Positions 1 to 6,419 are shown, numbered from the stretch's first letter. The stretch is 6,419 nucleotides of DNA from Alcaligenaceae bacterium (GCA_947445495.1 CANFEI010000078.1:1-6419); one strand, 5' to 3'. The notes: generated by a model not told the origin, from the letters alone. Program-made: numbers and translations.

Positions 1-776
1 GCTTCAGCCCATAACCGCGATTCATGCTGCGCGGGGTCTTCTGGGTTTTTCTTGAAATTCGGATCAAACCAACGACCTTCATACAAACCACCCGCTGCGA
101 CAAACGTCGCGCGGACTTCCCAATAATTGCGTGGCTCGAAACGTCGAATTTTCTCTTCGCGTTCGAACACAATGGCCAGCGTGGGCGTCTGAACACGTCC
201 AACAGGCGTTTTAAAAAATCCGCCGTCCTTGCTGTTGAACGCGGTCATCGCACGCGTACCGTTGATGCCCACCAGCCAGTCGGCCTCGGCGCGCGAACGC
301 GCGGCGGCCTCGAGCGGCTTCATGTTGTCGTCGGACCGCAATTGCGTAAACGCTTCGCGGATCGCATCTTGCGTCATCGATTGCAACCACAGGCGCTGTA
401 CCGGCTTTTTTTGCGAAGCATATTGCTCGATATAGCGAAAGATCAGTTCGCCCTCACGCCCGGCGTCGCAGGCGTTAATGAGCGCTGAGACATCTTTACG
501 CTTAATCAGTCGCACCAACATTTTGAGTCGCTCGGCTGACCGCTTATCACTTGGCCCGAGCTCAAACTGGGGAGGAATCACGGGAAGGTGGTTAAAACTC
601 CACTTTCCCTTGACGGGGTCATTCGGTGCTACCAAGCTCAAAAGGTGGCCCACACTTGAGGACAACACATATTTGTCGTTCTCAAAGTAGTCGCCCTCGC
701 GCGTAAAACCCCCTAGCGCTCTAGAAATATCAAGGGCGACCGAGGGTTTCTCAGCAATTATTAGTGTCTTAGTCAT
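1..776 (-). CDS. topB: DNA topoisomerase III, N-terminal part (runs off the left edge)
   Basis: This is a type IA topoisomerase that relaxes or decatenates DNA by passing strands through a transient single-strand break. The 258 visible codons start at ATG 776 with MTKTLIIAEKPSVALDISRA, the usual N-terminus of the family. The Toprim domain is recognisable from the invariant Glu9 in AEKPS and from the acidic motif DAGREGELIFRY (residues 104-115), where Asp104 and Glu108 would bind Mg2+. The second Asp of the classical DxD is Gly106, as is common in this TopB branch. Later motifs also fit: ARSRAEADWLVGINGTRA (about 159-176) and VGRVQTPTLAIV (192-203). The family is usually 650-900 residues, so the catalytic tyrosine and the C-terminal domains lie outside the window. 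The gene follows gluQRS by 59 nt and the ribosome binding site is weak (GGATAAG), which suggests read-through from smg-gluQRS. The frame is open without interruption to base 1. The family call is secure; only completeness is unknown. Confidence 0.96.
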   Translation of the reverse strand, partial: MTKTLIIAEKPSVALDISRALGGFTREGDYFENDKYVLSSSVGHLLSLVAPNDPVKGKWSFNHLPVIPPQFELGPSDKRSAERLKMLVRLIKRKDVSALINACDAGREGELIFRYIEQYASQKKPVQRLWLQSMTQDAIREAFTQLRSDDNMKPLEAAARSRAEADWLVGINGTRAMTAFNSKDGGFFKTPVGRVQTPTLAIVFEREEKIRRFEPRNYWEVRATFVAAGGLYEGRWFDPNFKKNPEDPAQHESRLWAE

Positions 777-835
777 TCTTATCCATTCTGACCCACACCC
801 AAAAATAGGCGGCCGGGTCCATGCGTTAATTCAAG

Positions 836-1768
836 CTAGCGCGGATCATACGGGCGCTGGGGAGTGCCGTGCAAGTTAGCACGACTCGGCCCTTGTGCCC
901 AAACCGACAAGGCAGCGGACCAAAATGTCCCTATATTAGTGGCAACCACTCTTTCAAACCCTAAGTCTACCCAAGCCTGCTGCAAGACTTCAAGCGGTCT
1001 GTTCAGGTCAAGCGCCTTCGCCCCATTTTGTTTTGAAAGCTTCATCCCCTGTTGATCGACCACCAACGGCACATGCAAGACGGTCGGCTGCGGGTATCCA
1101 AAGATTTCACGAAGCATGTTTTGCCTAGCTGTGCTCGTAAGTAAGTCTTCACCTCTAACGATCGCTGTGATCTGTTGTGCCGCATCATCGACGACCGCAG
1201 CAAGCTGATAGGCCCAAACCCCATCCGCACGCTTGACTACAAAATCACCCACTGCATGCGCGACATCTTGCTCCATCCAGCCTTGCCAGCGGTCCTCGAA
1301 TCGATAGGTGCCCTCCGGTACTCGGACCCTCCAAGAAAGCGGCTGGCGGCCTGTTGGTAGCCCCAGGCGACAGGTTCCGGGGTAGGGGTGTTCTCCATCC
1401 GGGCGCCCTAAAGGGCCTTGGATCGCCGAGTCCGCGATTTCTCGGCGCGTACATCCACAGGGATAAATGAGGTTTAAACACAGAAGAGTATCAAATGCTG
1501 ACTGATAGGCAGATATTCGGCGAGATTGAAAGACAATGTCCTCATCCCACACCATGCCGAGCGCTCGCAATTGGCTCAGAATCGTCTCAACTGCGCCAAC
1601 AGCGTTGCGCGGTGTATCTAAATCCTCAATGCGCAGCAGCCACTTGCCGCCTTTGGCGCGCGCGTCTGCGTAACTCGCAACAGCGGCCACCGCGGACCCC
1701 GCATGAAGCGGCCCGCTTGGGCTGGGCGCAAACCGTCCCCGGTACGAAGACAAAGCAGGAGCCAACAA
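836..1768 (-). CDS. gluQRS: Glutamyl-Q tRNA(Asp) synthetase
   Basis: This is a paralogue of glutamyl-tRNA synthetase lacking the anticodon-binding domain. Family knowledge: it activates glutamate without tRNA and attaches it to queuosine at the wobble position (Q34) of tRNA(Asp) in the cytoplasm. Seen here in 310 residues: the HIGH-type signature [14 protein letters not shown] (12-25), RIEDLDTPR (46-54), a zinc-type set Cys104, Cys106, Tyr129 and Cys133, the substrate-pocket motif IVRGEDLL (203-210), and the KMSKS-like motif KLSKQNGA (243-250). Length is typical of the family, against about 470 for GluRS. The start is TTG at 1768, 5 nt after the smg stop. No ATG or GTG exists in frame before an upstream stop inside smg, and TTG at 1765 or 1753 are alternatives. 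No good Shine-Dalgarno sequence is visible, so translation is probably coupled to smg. In many Proteobacteria this gene sits beside dksA; here it lies between smg and topB. Confidence 0.96.
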   Translation of the reverse strand: MLAPALSSYRGRFAPSPSGPLHAGSAVAAVASYADARAKGGKWLLRIEDLDTPRNAVGAVETILSQLRALGMVWDEDIVFQSRRISAYQSAFDTLLCLNLIYPCGCTRREIADSAIQGPLGRPDGEHPYPGTCRLGLPTGRQPLSWRVRVPEGTYRFEDRWQGWMEQDVAHAVGDFVVKRADGVWAYQLAAVVDDAAQQITAIVRGEDLLTSTARQNMLREIFGYPQPTVLHVPLVVDQQGMKLSKQNGAKALDLNRPLEVLQQAWVDLGFERVVATNIGTFWSAALSVWAQGPSRANLHGTPQRPYDPR

Positions 1769-1773
1769 GCTAA

Positions 1774-2232
1774 TCAGTGCAGCAAACGATCGCCGTCATC
1801 ACGCAGGAGCTCTTCGAGGATCAGGTGGTCGACTTCGGCCTCCTGACTCCAGAGCACCATCAAAGCGATGATTTTTATTTTCTGCAACGAAACCGGCCCT
1901 TCCGTAGTCGCCATCGCACGGTCAATCACAATCTCTCGCAGCACGGGGGACAAAGCCTCGGTGGCCTCTAGAAACGTGATGAACCCAATCGCTGTGGCGC
2001 CAAGATGTTGCTGCTCGGGGTCGGCGTAGACCCGTGTGCCATTGCCAGGCGTATGGGCAAGCTCTACACATTGCTCCGTCGTTTCCGCTAAGCCGACTAG
2101 CCAGCCGAGCGCATCGTCAATGTCGGTATGCTCAAACCCGGCAGCAGCAAGACGCTTGGCTAACACCTCGGCTGAAGGACAGGCCTCAGGGGTGTAGTAG
2201 TTCTCAAACAGGTAAACCAGGATATCGAACAT
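1774..2232 (-). CDS. smg: Smg / DUF494 family protein
   Basis: This small 152-residue protein belongs to the Smg (DUF494) family, whose molecular function is not established. The start [20 protein letters not shown] is the hallmark N-terminus, and an acidic, mostly helical body ending in GDRLLH follows. The family is about 140-160 residues, so it is full length. I chose ATG 2232 over an in-frame upstream candidate at 2277: the family begins with MFDIL, and an AGGAG lies 12 nt before this ATG, a slightly long spacing. Between that site and the start there is an out-of-frame ATG followed at once by TAG. In proteobacteria smg is commonly next to dprA and a topB or topoisomerase-like gene. topB is present here two genes downstream, but dprA is not upstream; the preceding gene is a TRAP permease. 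gluQRS follows after only 5 nt. Confidence 0.93.
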   Translation of the reverse strand: MFDILVYLFENYYTPEACPSAEVLAKRLAAAGFEHTDIDDALGWLVGLAETTEQCVELAHTPGNGTRVYADPEQQHLGATAIGFITFLEATEALSPVLREIVIDRAMATTEGPVSLQKIKIIALMVLWSQEAEVDHLILEELLRDDGDRLLH

Positions 2233-2244
2233 AGTAGCTACATG

Positions 2245-2249
2245 CTCCT
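2245..2249 (-). promoter_or_regulatory. Ribosome binding site of smg
   Basis: AGGAG on the minus strand, 12 nt before ATG 2232. It supports that start over the longer in-frame version at 2277, which would put this site inside the coding sequence. The spacing is longer than ideal, so initiation may be only moderate. Confidence 0.6.
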
Positions 2250-2258
2250 GTTTTAACC

Positions 2259-2275
2259 GGGGCAACCATCGCCCC
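2259..2275 (-). other. Small hairpin in the smg leader
   Basis: An inverted repeat GGGGC ... GCCCC with an additional G-U and an A-U pair makes a 7-bp stem closed by a 3-nt loop, ending 9 nt before the smg ribosome binding site. No T-run follows, so it does not look like a terminator. It could modulate access to the ribosome binding site or stabilise the mRNA, or it may be a chance GC-rich repeat. Confidence 0.4.
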
Positions 2276-2288
2276 ACGCTGTGATTCC

Positions 2289-2317
2289 ACTTTACCCCTA
2301 AAAAACAAAAACGACAA
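2289..2317 (-). promoter_or_regulatory. Candidate sigma-70 promoter for smg-gluQRS-topB
   Basis: On the minus strand, TTGTCG (2317-2312, 4 of 6 to TTGACA) and TAAAGT (2294-2289, 4 of 6 to TATAAT) are separated by exactly 17 nt. The site lies between the permease stop and smg and would start a transcript near 2282. Both boxes are imperfect and the spacer is T-rich, so this is a suggestion based on position and spacing. Confidence 0.3.
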
Positions 2318-2343
2318 TCGCCACAGCAAATTTATTTTGTGGC
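2300..2343 (-). terminator. Terminator-like hairpin with T-tract after the TRAP permease
   Basis: On the minus strand GCCACA (2343-2338, in the last codons of the permease) pairs with TGTGGC (2325-2320). An inner AAA/TTT pairing leaves a small loop and a 2-nt bulge. Eight nt later comes TTTTTGTTTTTT (2311-2300). A stem followed by a T-run just after a stop codon resembles an intrinsic terminator. However, the stem is short, the distance to the T-run is longer than usual, and the T-run contains a G, so termination may be partial. It overlaps the candidate smg promoter. Confidence 0.4.
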
Positions 2344-4344
2344 TAATCGCCAACGCATAAATTGCGTGACGACCGCCGGCGAGGCAAACAACAGTCCTGC
2401 CAAACCGCTTTCCCAGCCAGGAGCGATAAACAACAGGGCGGCAATCGCAAACACCCACCGCTCCCACGTGCGCATCACTGTCAAGAAATAAGCCGAAAAA
2501 GATGCTGACAACAATACCAAGCCAACCATGCAACCACTCAAGGTGATTATAAAGTCTTGCCACGTGAAGCCCTTCAGAACCAACAGCAACGAAGGCGAAA
2601 ATACAAATACGAACGGCACCAGCAATTTACTGATGCCCAATCTAAATGCCGTATTCCCAGTCTGGAACGGATCACTTCCGGCCATGCCTGCTGCGGCGTA
2701 CGCCGCAAGTGCTACGGGCGGGGTTAGGTCGGCAAGAATCCCGAAATAAAACACAAACATGTGTGCGGCTAGCGGCTGTACACCAAGCTGAATGAGCGTT
2801 GGCGCCGCGACAGCCACCATGATGATATAGTTCGCCGTCGTTGGAATCCCGCAGCCCATCAAGATGCAGACAATGCCCGTCATCGTCAAGGCGGCGATTA
2901 ACGTTAGCGTTTGCGTGTTTGCCATGAAGTCTGGCAAGACCGCAGACATTACACCGGCAATCGCCTGCGATGCGGCGATCACAATGAACGACACCTTGAA
3001 CCCTACGCCCGTCAACGTGACCACACCAATCACGATGCCAACCGTACCCGCTGCCGCGCCAACTGCCAGCGCATACTTTGCGCCAATCTCGAAGGCATCG
3101 TAGAGATCGCGCCAGCGTAGCCGCTGGGCTGGGTTAAGCATGCCAACCACGATACACGCCGTGATGCCCGCGAACGCCGCCATGTAAGGCGTACGACCAC
3201 TAACCAACACCCCAATCAAAACAAACAGAGGGATCAACGTAGGCCAACGCTTACGGAACGACTCTTTAAGCTTCGGCATTTCTTCTTCTGTGAGGCCGCG
3301 CAAATTTTGTCGCTTGGCCTCAAAGTGCACTTGCATAAACATGCCAAAAAAATACAAGAAGGCAGGAAAGGCGGCTGCCATTGCGATATCTTGATAAGGG
3401 ATATTAAGAAACTCAATCATCAAGAACGCAGCTGCGCCCATGATGGGCGGCGTAATCTGCCCACCCGTGCTTGAGGCGGCCTCAACCGCCGCGGCGAAGT
3501 GTCGCGGGTAGCCCACCCGGATCATCGCCGGAATCGTCAAGGATCCCACCGTCACCGCGTTCGCTATAGAAGAGCCAGACAGCATGCCGAACATCGCCGA
3601 GCCCACAACAGAGACCTTGGCTGGCCCACCTGCATAGCGCCCGGCAACGGCCGAGGCCACGTCCAGAAATAATTGGCCAAGCCCAATACGCGTCGCGAGT
3701 ACGCCAAACAATACAAAGTGAAAAACATACGTCGCGACAACACCAACGGCCACACCATATACGCCCTGGCTCGTGAGGTACATATGGTTAACAATTTGCG
3801 GCCACGTATTACCAGCATGCTGTAGTAGTCCCGGGAACGCTCGGCCGTACATCGCATAGGCCATAAAGACAATCGCGATAACTGGCAGCGGCCAACCCAT
3901 TGCTCGGCGCGTGCCTTCGAGCAAGCCCACCATCAAAATAGTCCCCATCACCACATCAAGCGTCGAGGGGTTTCCGACCTTGAAGGCAAGGTCTTCAAAA
4001 ATGTACGGGATATATAAAACCGTCAAGGCCAATGCAACAGCAACAATCCAGTCAAAGAGCGGCACCCCGCCCGGTGCAAGCCAGGTCGACTTCGGTGATC
4101 GGTTATACGAACTTTTGTTAAAACCAAAGACCAAGAAAATCAAGCTCAATACAAAAGCCAAATGCACGCCTCGATGCGTTGACTCCCTCAGCAAACCGAA
4201 ACCCGCGGTGTAATAGTGAAACGCAGACAAGGACACCAACAAGATAGACACGATCCAGGCGGCGACCGGCGTGAGTGGTCGAAACCGAATGTCCGGATCG
4301 AATTTTTCCGTTAGCGCCTGTGCCTTGGCTTCATCTATTTGCAT
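2332..4344 (-). CDS. TRAP transporter permease, fused small and large subunits (4TM/12TM, TAXI-associated)
   Basis: This inner-membrane protein takes substrate from the periplasmic receptor encoded just upstream and imports it, probably with Na+ as in characterised TRAP systems. The 670 residues join a DctQ-like N-terminal region, with hydrophobic segments at about 25-48, 59-75, 96-115 and 130-165, to a DctM-like large domain. Signature motifs of the large domain are visible: FGMLSGSSIANAVTVGSLTI (252-271), STGGQITPPIMGAAAFLM (292-309), MGCGIPTTANYIIM (496-509), and ADLTPPVALAAYAAAGMAGS (538-557). Two further hydrophobic segments (about 601-622 and 631-657) follow the DctM core, a C-terminal extension often seen in fused permeases. 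The start is ATG 4344, preceded by AAGAGAG with 5-nt spacing. The TAXI receptor is 111 nt upstream. Fused permeases typically partner TAXI rather than DctP receptors, which fits. Substrate unknown. The frame is intact; the stop TAA is inside a terminator-like stem. Confidence 0.96.
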   Translation of the reverse strand: MQIDEAKAQALTEKFDPDIRFRPLTPVAAWIVSILLVSLSAFHYYTAGFGLLRESTHRGVHLAFVLSLIFLVFGFNKSSYNRSPKSTWLAPGGVPLFDWIVAVALALTVLYIPYIFEDLAFKVGNPSTLDVVMGTILMVGLLEGTRRAMGWPLPVIAIVFMAYAMYGRAFPGLLQHAGNTWPQIVNHMYLTSQGVYGVAVGVVATYVFHFVLFGVLATRIGLGQLFLDVASAVAGRYAGGPAKVSVVGSAMFGMLSGSSIANAVTVGSLTIPAMIRVGYPRHFAAAVEAASSTGGQITPPIMGAAAFLMIEFLNIPYQDIAMAAAFPAFLYFFGMFMQVHFEAKRQNLRGLTEEEMPKLKESFRKRWPTLIPLFVLIGVLVSGRTPYMAAFAGITACIVVGMLNPAQRLRWRDLYDAFEIGAKYALAVGAAAGTVGIVIGVVTLTGVGFKVSFIVIAASQAIAGVMSAVLPDFMANTQTLTLIAALTMTGIVCILMGCGIPTTANYIIMVAVAAPTLIQLGVQPLAAHMFVFYFGILADLTPPVALAAYAAAGMAGSDPFQTGNTAFRLGISKLLVPFVFVFSPSLLLVLKGFTWQDFIITLSGCMVGLVLLSASFSAYFLTVMRTWERWVFAIAALLFIAPGWESGLAGLLFASPAVVTQFMRWRLATK

Positions 4345-4365
4345 ACAAACTCTCTTCTAATATTA

Positions 4366-4398
4366 AGGGCGGTGTCACGCTCGCGCGATCACCGCCCT
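4366..4398 (-). repeat. Strong intercistronic hairpin between TAXI receptor and permease
   Basis: AGGGCGGTG (4366-4374) and CACCGCCCT (4390-4398) form a perfect 9-bp GC-rich inverted repeat around 15 nt. The loop can itself fold as a short CGC/GCG stem with a GCGA tetraloop on the minus strand. The hairpin ends 21 nt before the permease start. TTAATATTAG rather than a T-run follows it, so it looks less like a terminator and more like an mRNA-stabilising or attenuating element that would favour receptor over permease. Confidence 0.7.
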
Positions 4399-4420
4399 AA
4401 GATCTACCTATTCATCTCGA

Positions 4421-4448
4421 TACAGCGCACTATCGTGCCTGCGCTGCA
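4421..4448 (-). repeat. Second intercistronic hairpin just after the TAXI receptor stop
   Basis: CAGCGCA (4423-4429) and TGCGCTG (4440-4446) form a perfect 7-bp inverted repeat around a 10-nt loop. In the minus-strand RNA a G-U and an A-U pair extend it to 9 bp. It begins 7 nt after the receptor stop codon and lies upstream, in transcription order, of the larger hairpin at 4366-4398. There is no T-run, so it probably acts with its neighbour as a 3'-end protecting structure for the receptor mRNA. Confidence 0.55.
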
Positions 4449-4455
4449 CATCAAG

Positions 4456-5418
4456 TTACTTCAACAAACCAATCTCTTTATAAAATTTCTCTGCGCCTGG
4501 GTGAAAAGGAATGCCTGCACCAACCACCGCATTAGCTGAGGTGATGAACTTGCCTTTTGCATGACCGGCTGCCAACGTCTTTTGTGCTGCGTCAGAGTAA
4601 ACAGCCTTAACAATTTGATACACCACCGACTCTGGCTGCTTAGCGGATGTCACCCATTGTGCATTCACCGAGATGGTTTTAACTTCGCCGATACCTTGGT
4701 ACGTACCTGCTGCAATGCTATCTGGCGTAAAGAATCTCTGCTGGCTAAGCAACTTATCGATCTGTGGTCCAACGATCGGCACCAACTCAACACCGCCTGC
4801 TCCCGTTGCCAATTCTGCAATGGCCGCAATCGGTGCTCCGCCCACGACAAAGAAGGCATCCAGCCCGCCGTCTTTCATTTTCTCACCAGCTTGACTGTGC
4901 TTCAGGTATTCGGCCTTCACATCCTTGTCGGTCATACCGTAAGCGCCCATAATCAAACGTACGTCGACCAAGGTTCCCGAGCCAGGCTCATCCATCGACA
5001 CGCGCTTACCACGCAGATCAGCGACGGATTTGATTCCCGAACCCTTCTTAACCACCAGGTGAATGCTTTCTGGATAAAGCGTACCGATCAGGCGCAGATC
5101 GGCGGCCTTTGGCTTACCTTCAAACGTCCCGGTACCGCTGAACGCCCAAAAGGCGACGTCTGATTGACTAAATCCAGACTCAAGGGAGCCGCCCACGATA
5201 CCGTTTACGTTTGCAACAGAGCCGTTTGTAGCCACTGCCGACGCAACAAGCTTTCCAGGCTGCGTGACTAAGTTACCAATCATGCCGCCCACTGGGTAGT
5301 ATGTACCGCCTGTTCCGCCCGTACCAATACGGAAAAACTGTTGCGCCTGCGCAGGCGCTGCAACAGCAGCTATGACAGCAGCCGCGCTTAAAACTTTGAT
5401 CCAGGATTTAAATGACAT
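4456..5418 (-). CDS. TAXI-family TRAP transporter solute-binding protein
   Basis: This is the periplasmic receptor that captures the substrate and hands it to the fused TRAP permease downstream. The 320-residue precursor has a Sec signal peptide: Lys4 and Lys8, a hydrophobic Ala/Val core (9-21), and a likely cleavage AQA|QQ after residue 25, leaving a mature protein of about 295 residues. Family marks are RIGTGGTGGTYYPVGG (30-45), ATNGSVANV (63-71), SGFSQSDVA (81-89), DLRGKRVSM (134-142) and DEPGSGT (143-149). The length fits the family, usually about 310-330. I chose ATG 5418 because GGGGAG lies 7 nt before it and the signal peptide begins there; a GTG at 5442 would add eight residues and swallow that site. 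The gene starts 46 nt after the carboxylase stop with no terminator in between. Two hairpins follow its stop. The ligand cannot be deduced; characterised TRAP ligands are mostly organic and amino acids. Confidence 0.96.
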   Translation of the reverse strand: MSFKSWIKVLSAAAVIAAVAAPAQAQQFFRIGTGGTGGTYYPVGGMIGNLVTQPGKLVASAVATNGSVANVNGIVGGSLESGFSQSDVAFWAFSGTGTFEGKPKAADLRLIGTLYPESIHLVVKKGSGIKSVADLRGKRVSMDEPGSGTLVDVRLIMGAYGMTDKDVKAEYLKHSQAGEKMKDGGLDAFFVVGGAPIAAIAELATGAGGVELVPIVGPQIDKLLSQQRFFTPDSIAAGTYQGIGEVKTISVNAQWVTSAKQPESVVYQIVKAVYSDAAQKTLAAGHAKGKFITSANAVVGAGIPFHPGAEKFYKEIGLLK

Positions 5419-5425
5419 GAGAGAG

Positions 5426-5431
5426 CTCCCC
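5426..5431 (-). promoter_or_regulatory. Strong ribosome binding site of the TAXI receptor gene
   Basis: GGGGAG on the minus strand, 7 nt before ATG 5418. It decides that start over the in-frame GTG at 5442 and suggests strong translation of the receptor, as expected for a periplasmic binding protein needed in excess over its permease. Confidence 0.75.
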
Positions 5432-5464
5432 GTTAAAGACACCTAATTGTGACATAAAAATTCC

Positions 5465-6419
5465 TTACTGCTCTAAGCTAATTAACACTGCGCCTTCGGC
5501 CACCTGCTCGCCCACGCCAAAATAGATACTTTCTACGATTCCATCCGCCCCAGCCACAATGGTGTGCTCCATTTTCATGGCCTCCATTACTAACAGCGCT
5601 TGCCCGCGCTTGACTTTGTCGCCCGCCTGCACCTCGATTGCGATAATTTTTCCAGGCATTGGGGCCGCCAAGCTTCCGGCGTGATCGGCCTCGACCTGCC
5701 CAGCGCTTGCCAACGCATCTTTCAAAAACAGCGTCTCGCACTTGCCCATCACAAACACATCCATTCGTGTGCCTTGGCGCACTACCGTGCCGGCGAGTCG
5801 GCCAGTTCCCGTCAAGAGCGTCACACTCTGTGCGGACGGACTGCCCGTGGCTTGCGCGACCAGCTCAAGCGTCGCGCGATGCGTTGCAACAGCCAAAGTC
5901 AACTGTCCCTCGACAATCTCAATCACAACGTCTTGCACGCTCTCAGCATCCTGAAAGCTCAGGATGCGAGCGTATTTCCCGTCAACACGCCAGCCATTGC
6001 GCTCAGCCCAGGGATCTTGCGACTCACGCTCTTTTTCTTGTTCCAGCACAGCGGCGGTGGCAAGAAGTAAAGACTCTCGCATTACAGGCGCAGGGGCTGG
6101 CAATAATGTTTCGCGTCGTCGTTCAATCAACCCAGTATCTAAATCTGCTTGGGCAAACGCCTCGTCACCCATCAAGCGACTCAAGAAAGCAACGTTTGTA
6201 TGCACACCAACTATTTGCGTCGCCGCTAGGGCACGTAACATCCGCGCACGCGCCTGCTCCCTGTCTGCCCCGCGCACGATGAGCTTGGCAATCATCGGGT
6301 CGTAATAGGGCGAAATCGCATCGCCTGCACGCACTCCACCATCCACCCGTACATCCGCATTCGTAAACGCATCATGCATCGGAAACTCTAGATGCATTAA
6401 CCGTCCAATCGACGGCAAA
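5465..6419 (-). CDS. liuD: Acyl-CoA carboxylase biotin subunit, probably 3-methylcrotonyl-CoA carboxylase alpha, C-terminal part
   Basis: The visible 317 residues are the C-terminal half of a roughly 650-680-residue subunit; the ATP-grasp part and the start lie beyond the right edge. Family role: the subunit carboxylates its own biotin with ATP and bicarbonate and passes the carboxyl group to the beta subunit, which acts on an acyl-CoA. Visible parts are the end of the biotin carboxylase domain with SPYYDPMIAKLIVRG (36-50) and GVHTNVAFL (71-79), then the linker DLDTGLIERRRE (93-104), then a central region, and finally a biotinyl carrier domain (about 251-317) with APMPGKI and MEAMKM, where Lys282 of this fragment (codon 5575-5573) is the biotin attachment site. 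YYDPMIAKLIV plus ADLDTGLIER fits methylcrotonyl-CoA carboxylase best, the leucine degradation enzyme. Geranyl- or propionyl-CoA carboxylase is possible because the diagnostic neighbours are outside the window. The TAXI receptor follows 46 nt downstream. Confidence 0.88.
   Translation of the reverse strand, partial: LPSIGRLMHLEFPMHDAFTNADVRVDGGVRAGDAISPYYDPMIAKLIVRGADREQARARMLRALAATQIVGVHTNVAFLSRLMGDEAFAQADLDTGLIERRRETLLPAPAPVMRESLLLATAAVLEQEKERESQDPWAERNGWRVDGKYARILSFQDAESVQDVVIEIVEGQLTLAVATHRATLELVAQATGSPSAQSVTLLTGTGRLAGTVVRQGTRMDVFVMGKCETLFLKDALASAGQVEADHAGSLAAPMPGKIIAIEVQAGDKVKRGQALLVMEAMKMEHTIVAGADGIVESIYFGVGEQVAEGAVLISLEQ

Noticed and set aside
98..115. Gly in place of the second Asp of the Toprim DxD motif of TopB
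   Set aside because: The region below residue numbering of the protein (motif at residues 104-110, codons near 447-467) reads DAGREGE, a regular variant in this TopB branch, so it is not a lesion.
24..488. 154-codon open frame on the plus strand
   Set aside because: It is antisense to topB, whose Toprim motifs establish the minus strand as coding.
790..819. Inverted repeat GACCC/GGGTC between gluQRS and topB
   Set aside because: Only 5 bp with a 20-nt loop, and no T-run after the stem; too weak to call a terminator.
2233..2277. Start of smg at 2277
   Set aside because: The family begins with MFDIL at 2232, and the extra 15 codons cover the AGGAG site and the leader hairpin.
2353..2367. Perfect 5-bp inverted repeat ACGCA/TGCGT
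   Set aside because: It lies inside the permease coding sequence, is short, and has no associated T-run; chance is sufficient.
4561..5163. 200-codon open frame on the plus strand
   Set aside because: It is antisense to the TAXI receptor gene, whose full set of family motifs is intact; the translation resembles no family and has no convincing ribosome binding site.
5419..5442. GTG at 5442 as start of the TAXI receptor
   Set aside because: It would place the strong GGGGAG site inside the coding sequence and put eight residues before a normal signal peptide start at ATG 5418.
5659..6282. 207-codon open frame on the plus strand
   Set aside because: It is entirely antisense to the carboxylase gene, has a low-complexity Arg/Pro/Ser/Gln-rich translation with no recognisable motif, and is a reading-frame shadow.

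Overview
The window looks like a piece of a Betaproteobacterium, most likely Burkholderiales and perhaps Alcaligenaceae. The evidence is the smg (DUF494) gene near a topB of the 'DAGREGE' type, a bacterial methylcrotonyl-CoA-carboxylase-like alpha subunit, and a TAXI-type TRAP transporter with a fused permease. The base composition is moderate, a little above half GC by eye and not counted. The genus is not resolved. All six recognised genes lie on the minus strand, so the window reads biologically from right to left. Coding density is high, and no stretch over 300 bases lacks a gene.

Right part (6419 to about 4456): the C-terminal half of an acyl-CoA carboxylase biotin subunit, probably 3-methylcrotonyl-CoA carboxylase alpha of leucine catabolism, enters from the right edge. 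After 46 nt comes the periplasmic TAXI-family receptor of a TRAP transporter, with a clear signal peptide and a strong ribosome binding site.

Middle (4455 to 2332): after a 111-nt gap holding two successive hairpins comes a 670-residue fused 4TM/12TM TRAP permease. Receptor and permease together form a complete secondary high-affinity uptake system, presumably for an organic acid. The short gap from the carboxylase gene suggests co-transcription and possibly a substrate feeding acyl-CoA metabolism. The substrate cannot be read from the sequence.

Left part (2331 to 1): a 99-nt junction with a terminator-like hairpin and T-tract, a candidate promoter and a second hairpin separates the transporter from a housekeeping group. 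That group is smg, then gluQRS (glutamyl-Q tRNA(Asp) synthetase, a tRNA-modifying paralogue of GluRS) starting with TTG only 5 nt after the smg stop, then the first 258 codons of topB (DNA topoisomerase III), which runs off the left edge.

I see no IS element, CRISPR array, tRNA, rRNA or phage gene. The most interesting points are the carboxylase-transporter linkage, the tandem intercistronic hairpins, and the arrangement smg-gluQRS-topB with no dprA directly upstream of smg. I found no convincing previously undescribed system.
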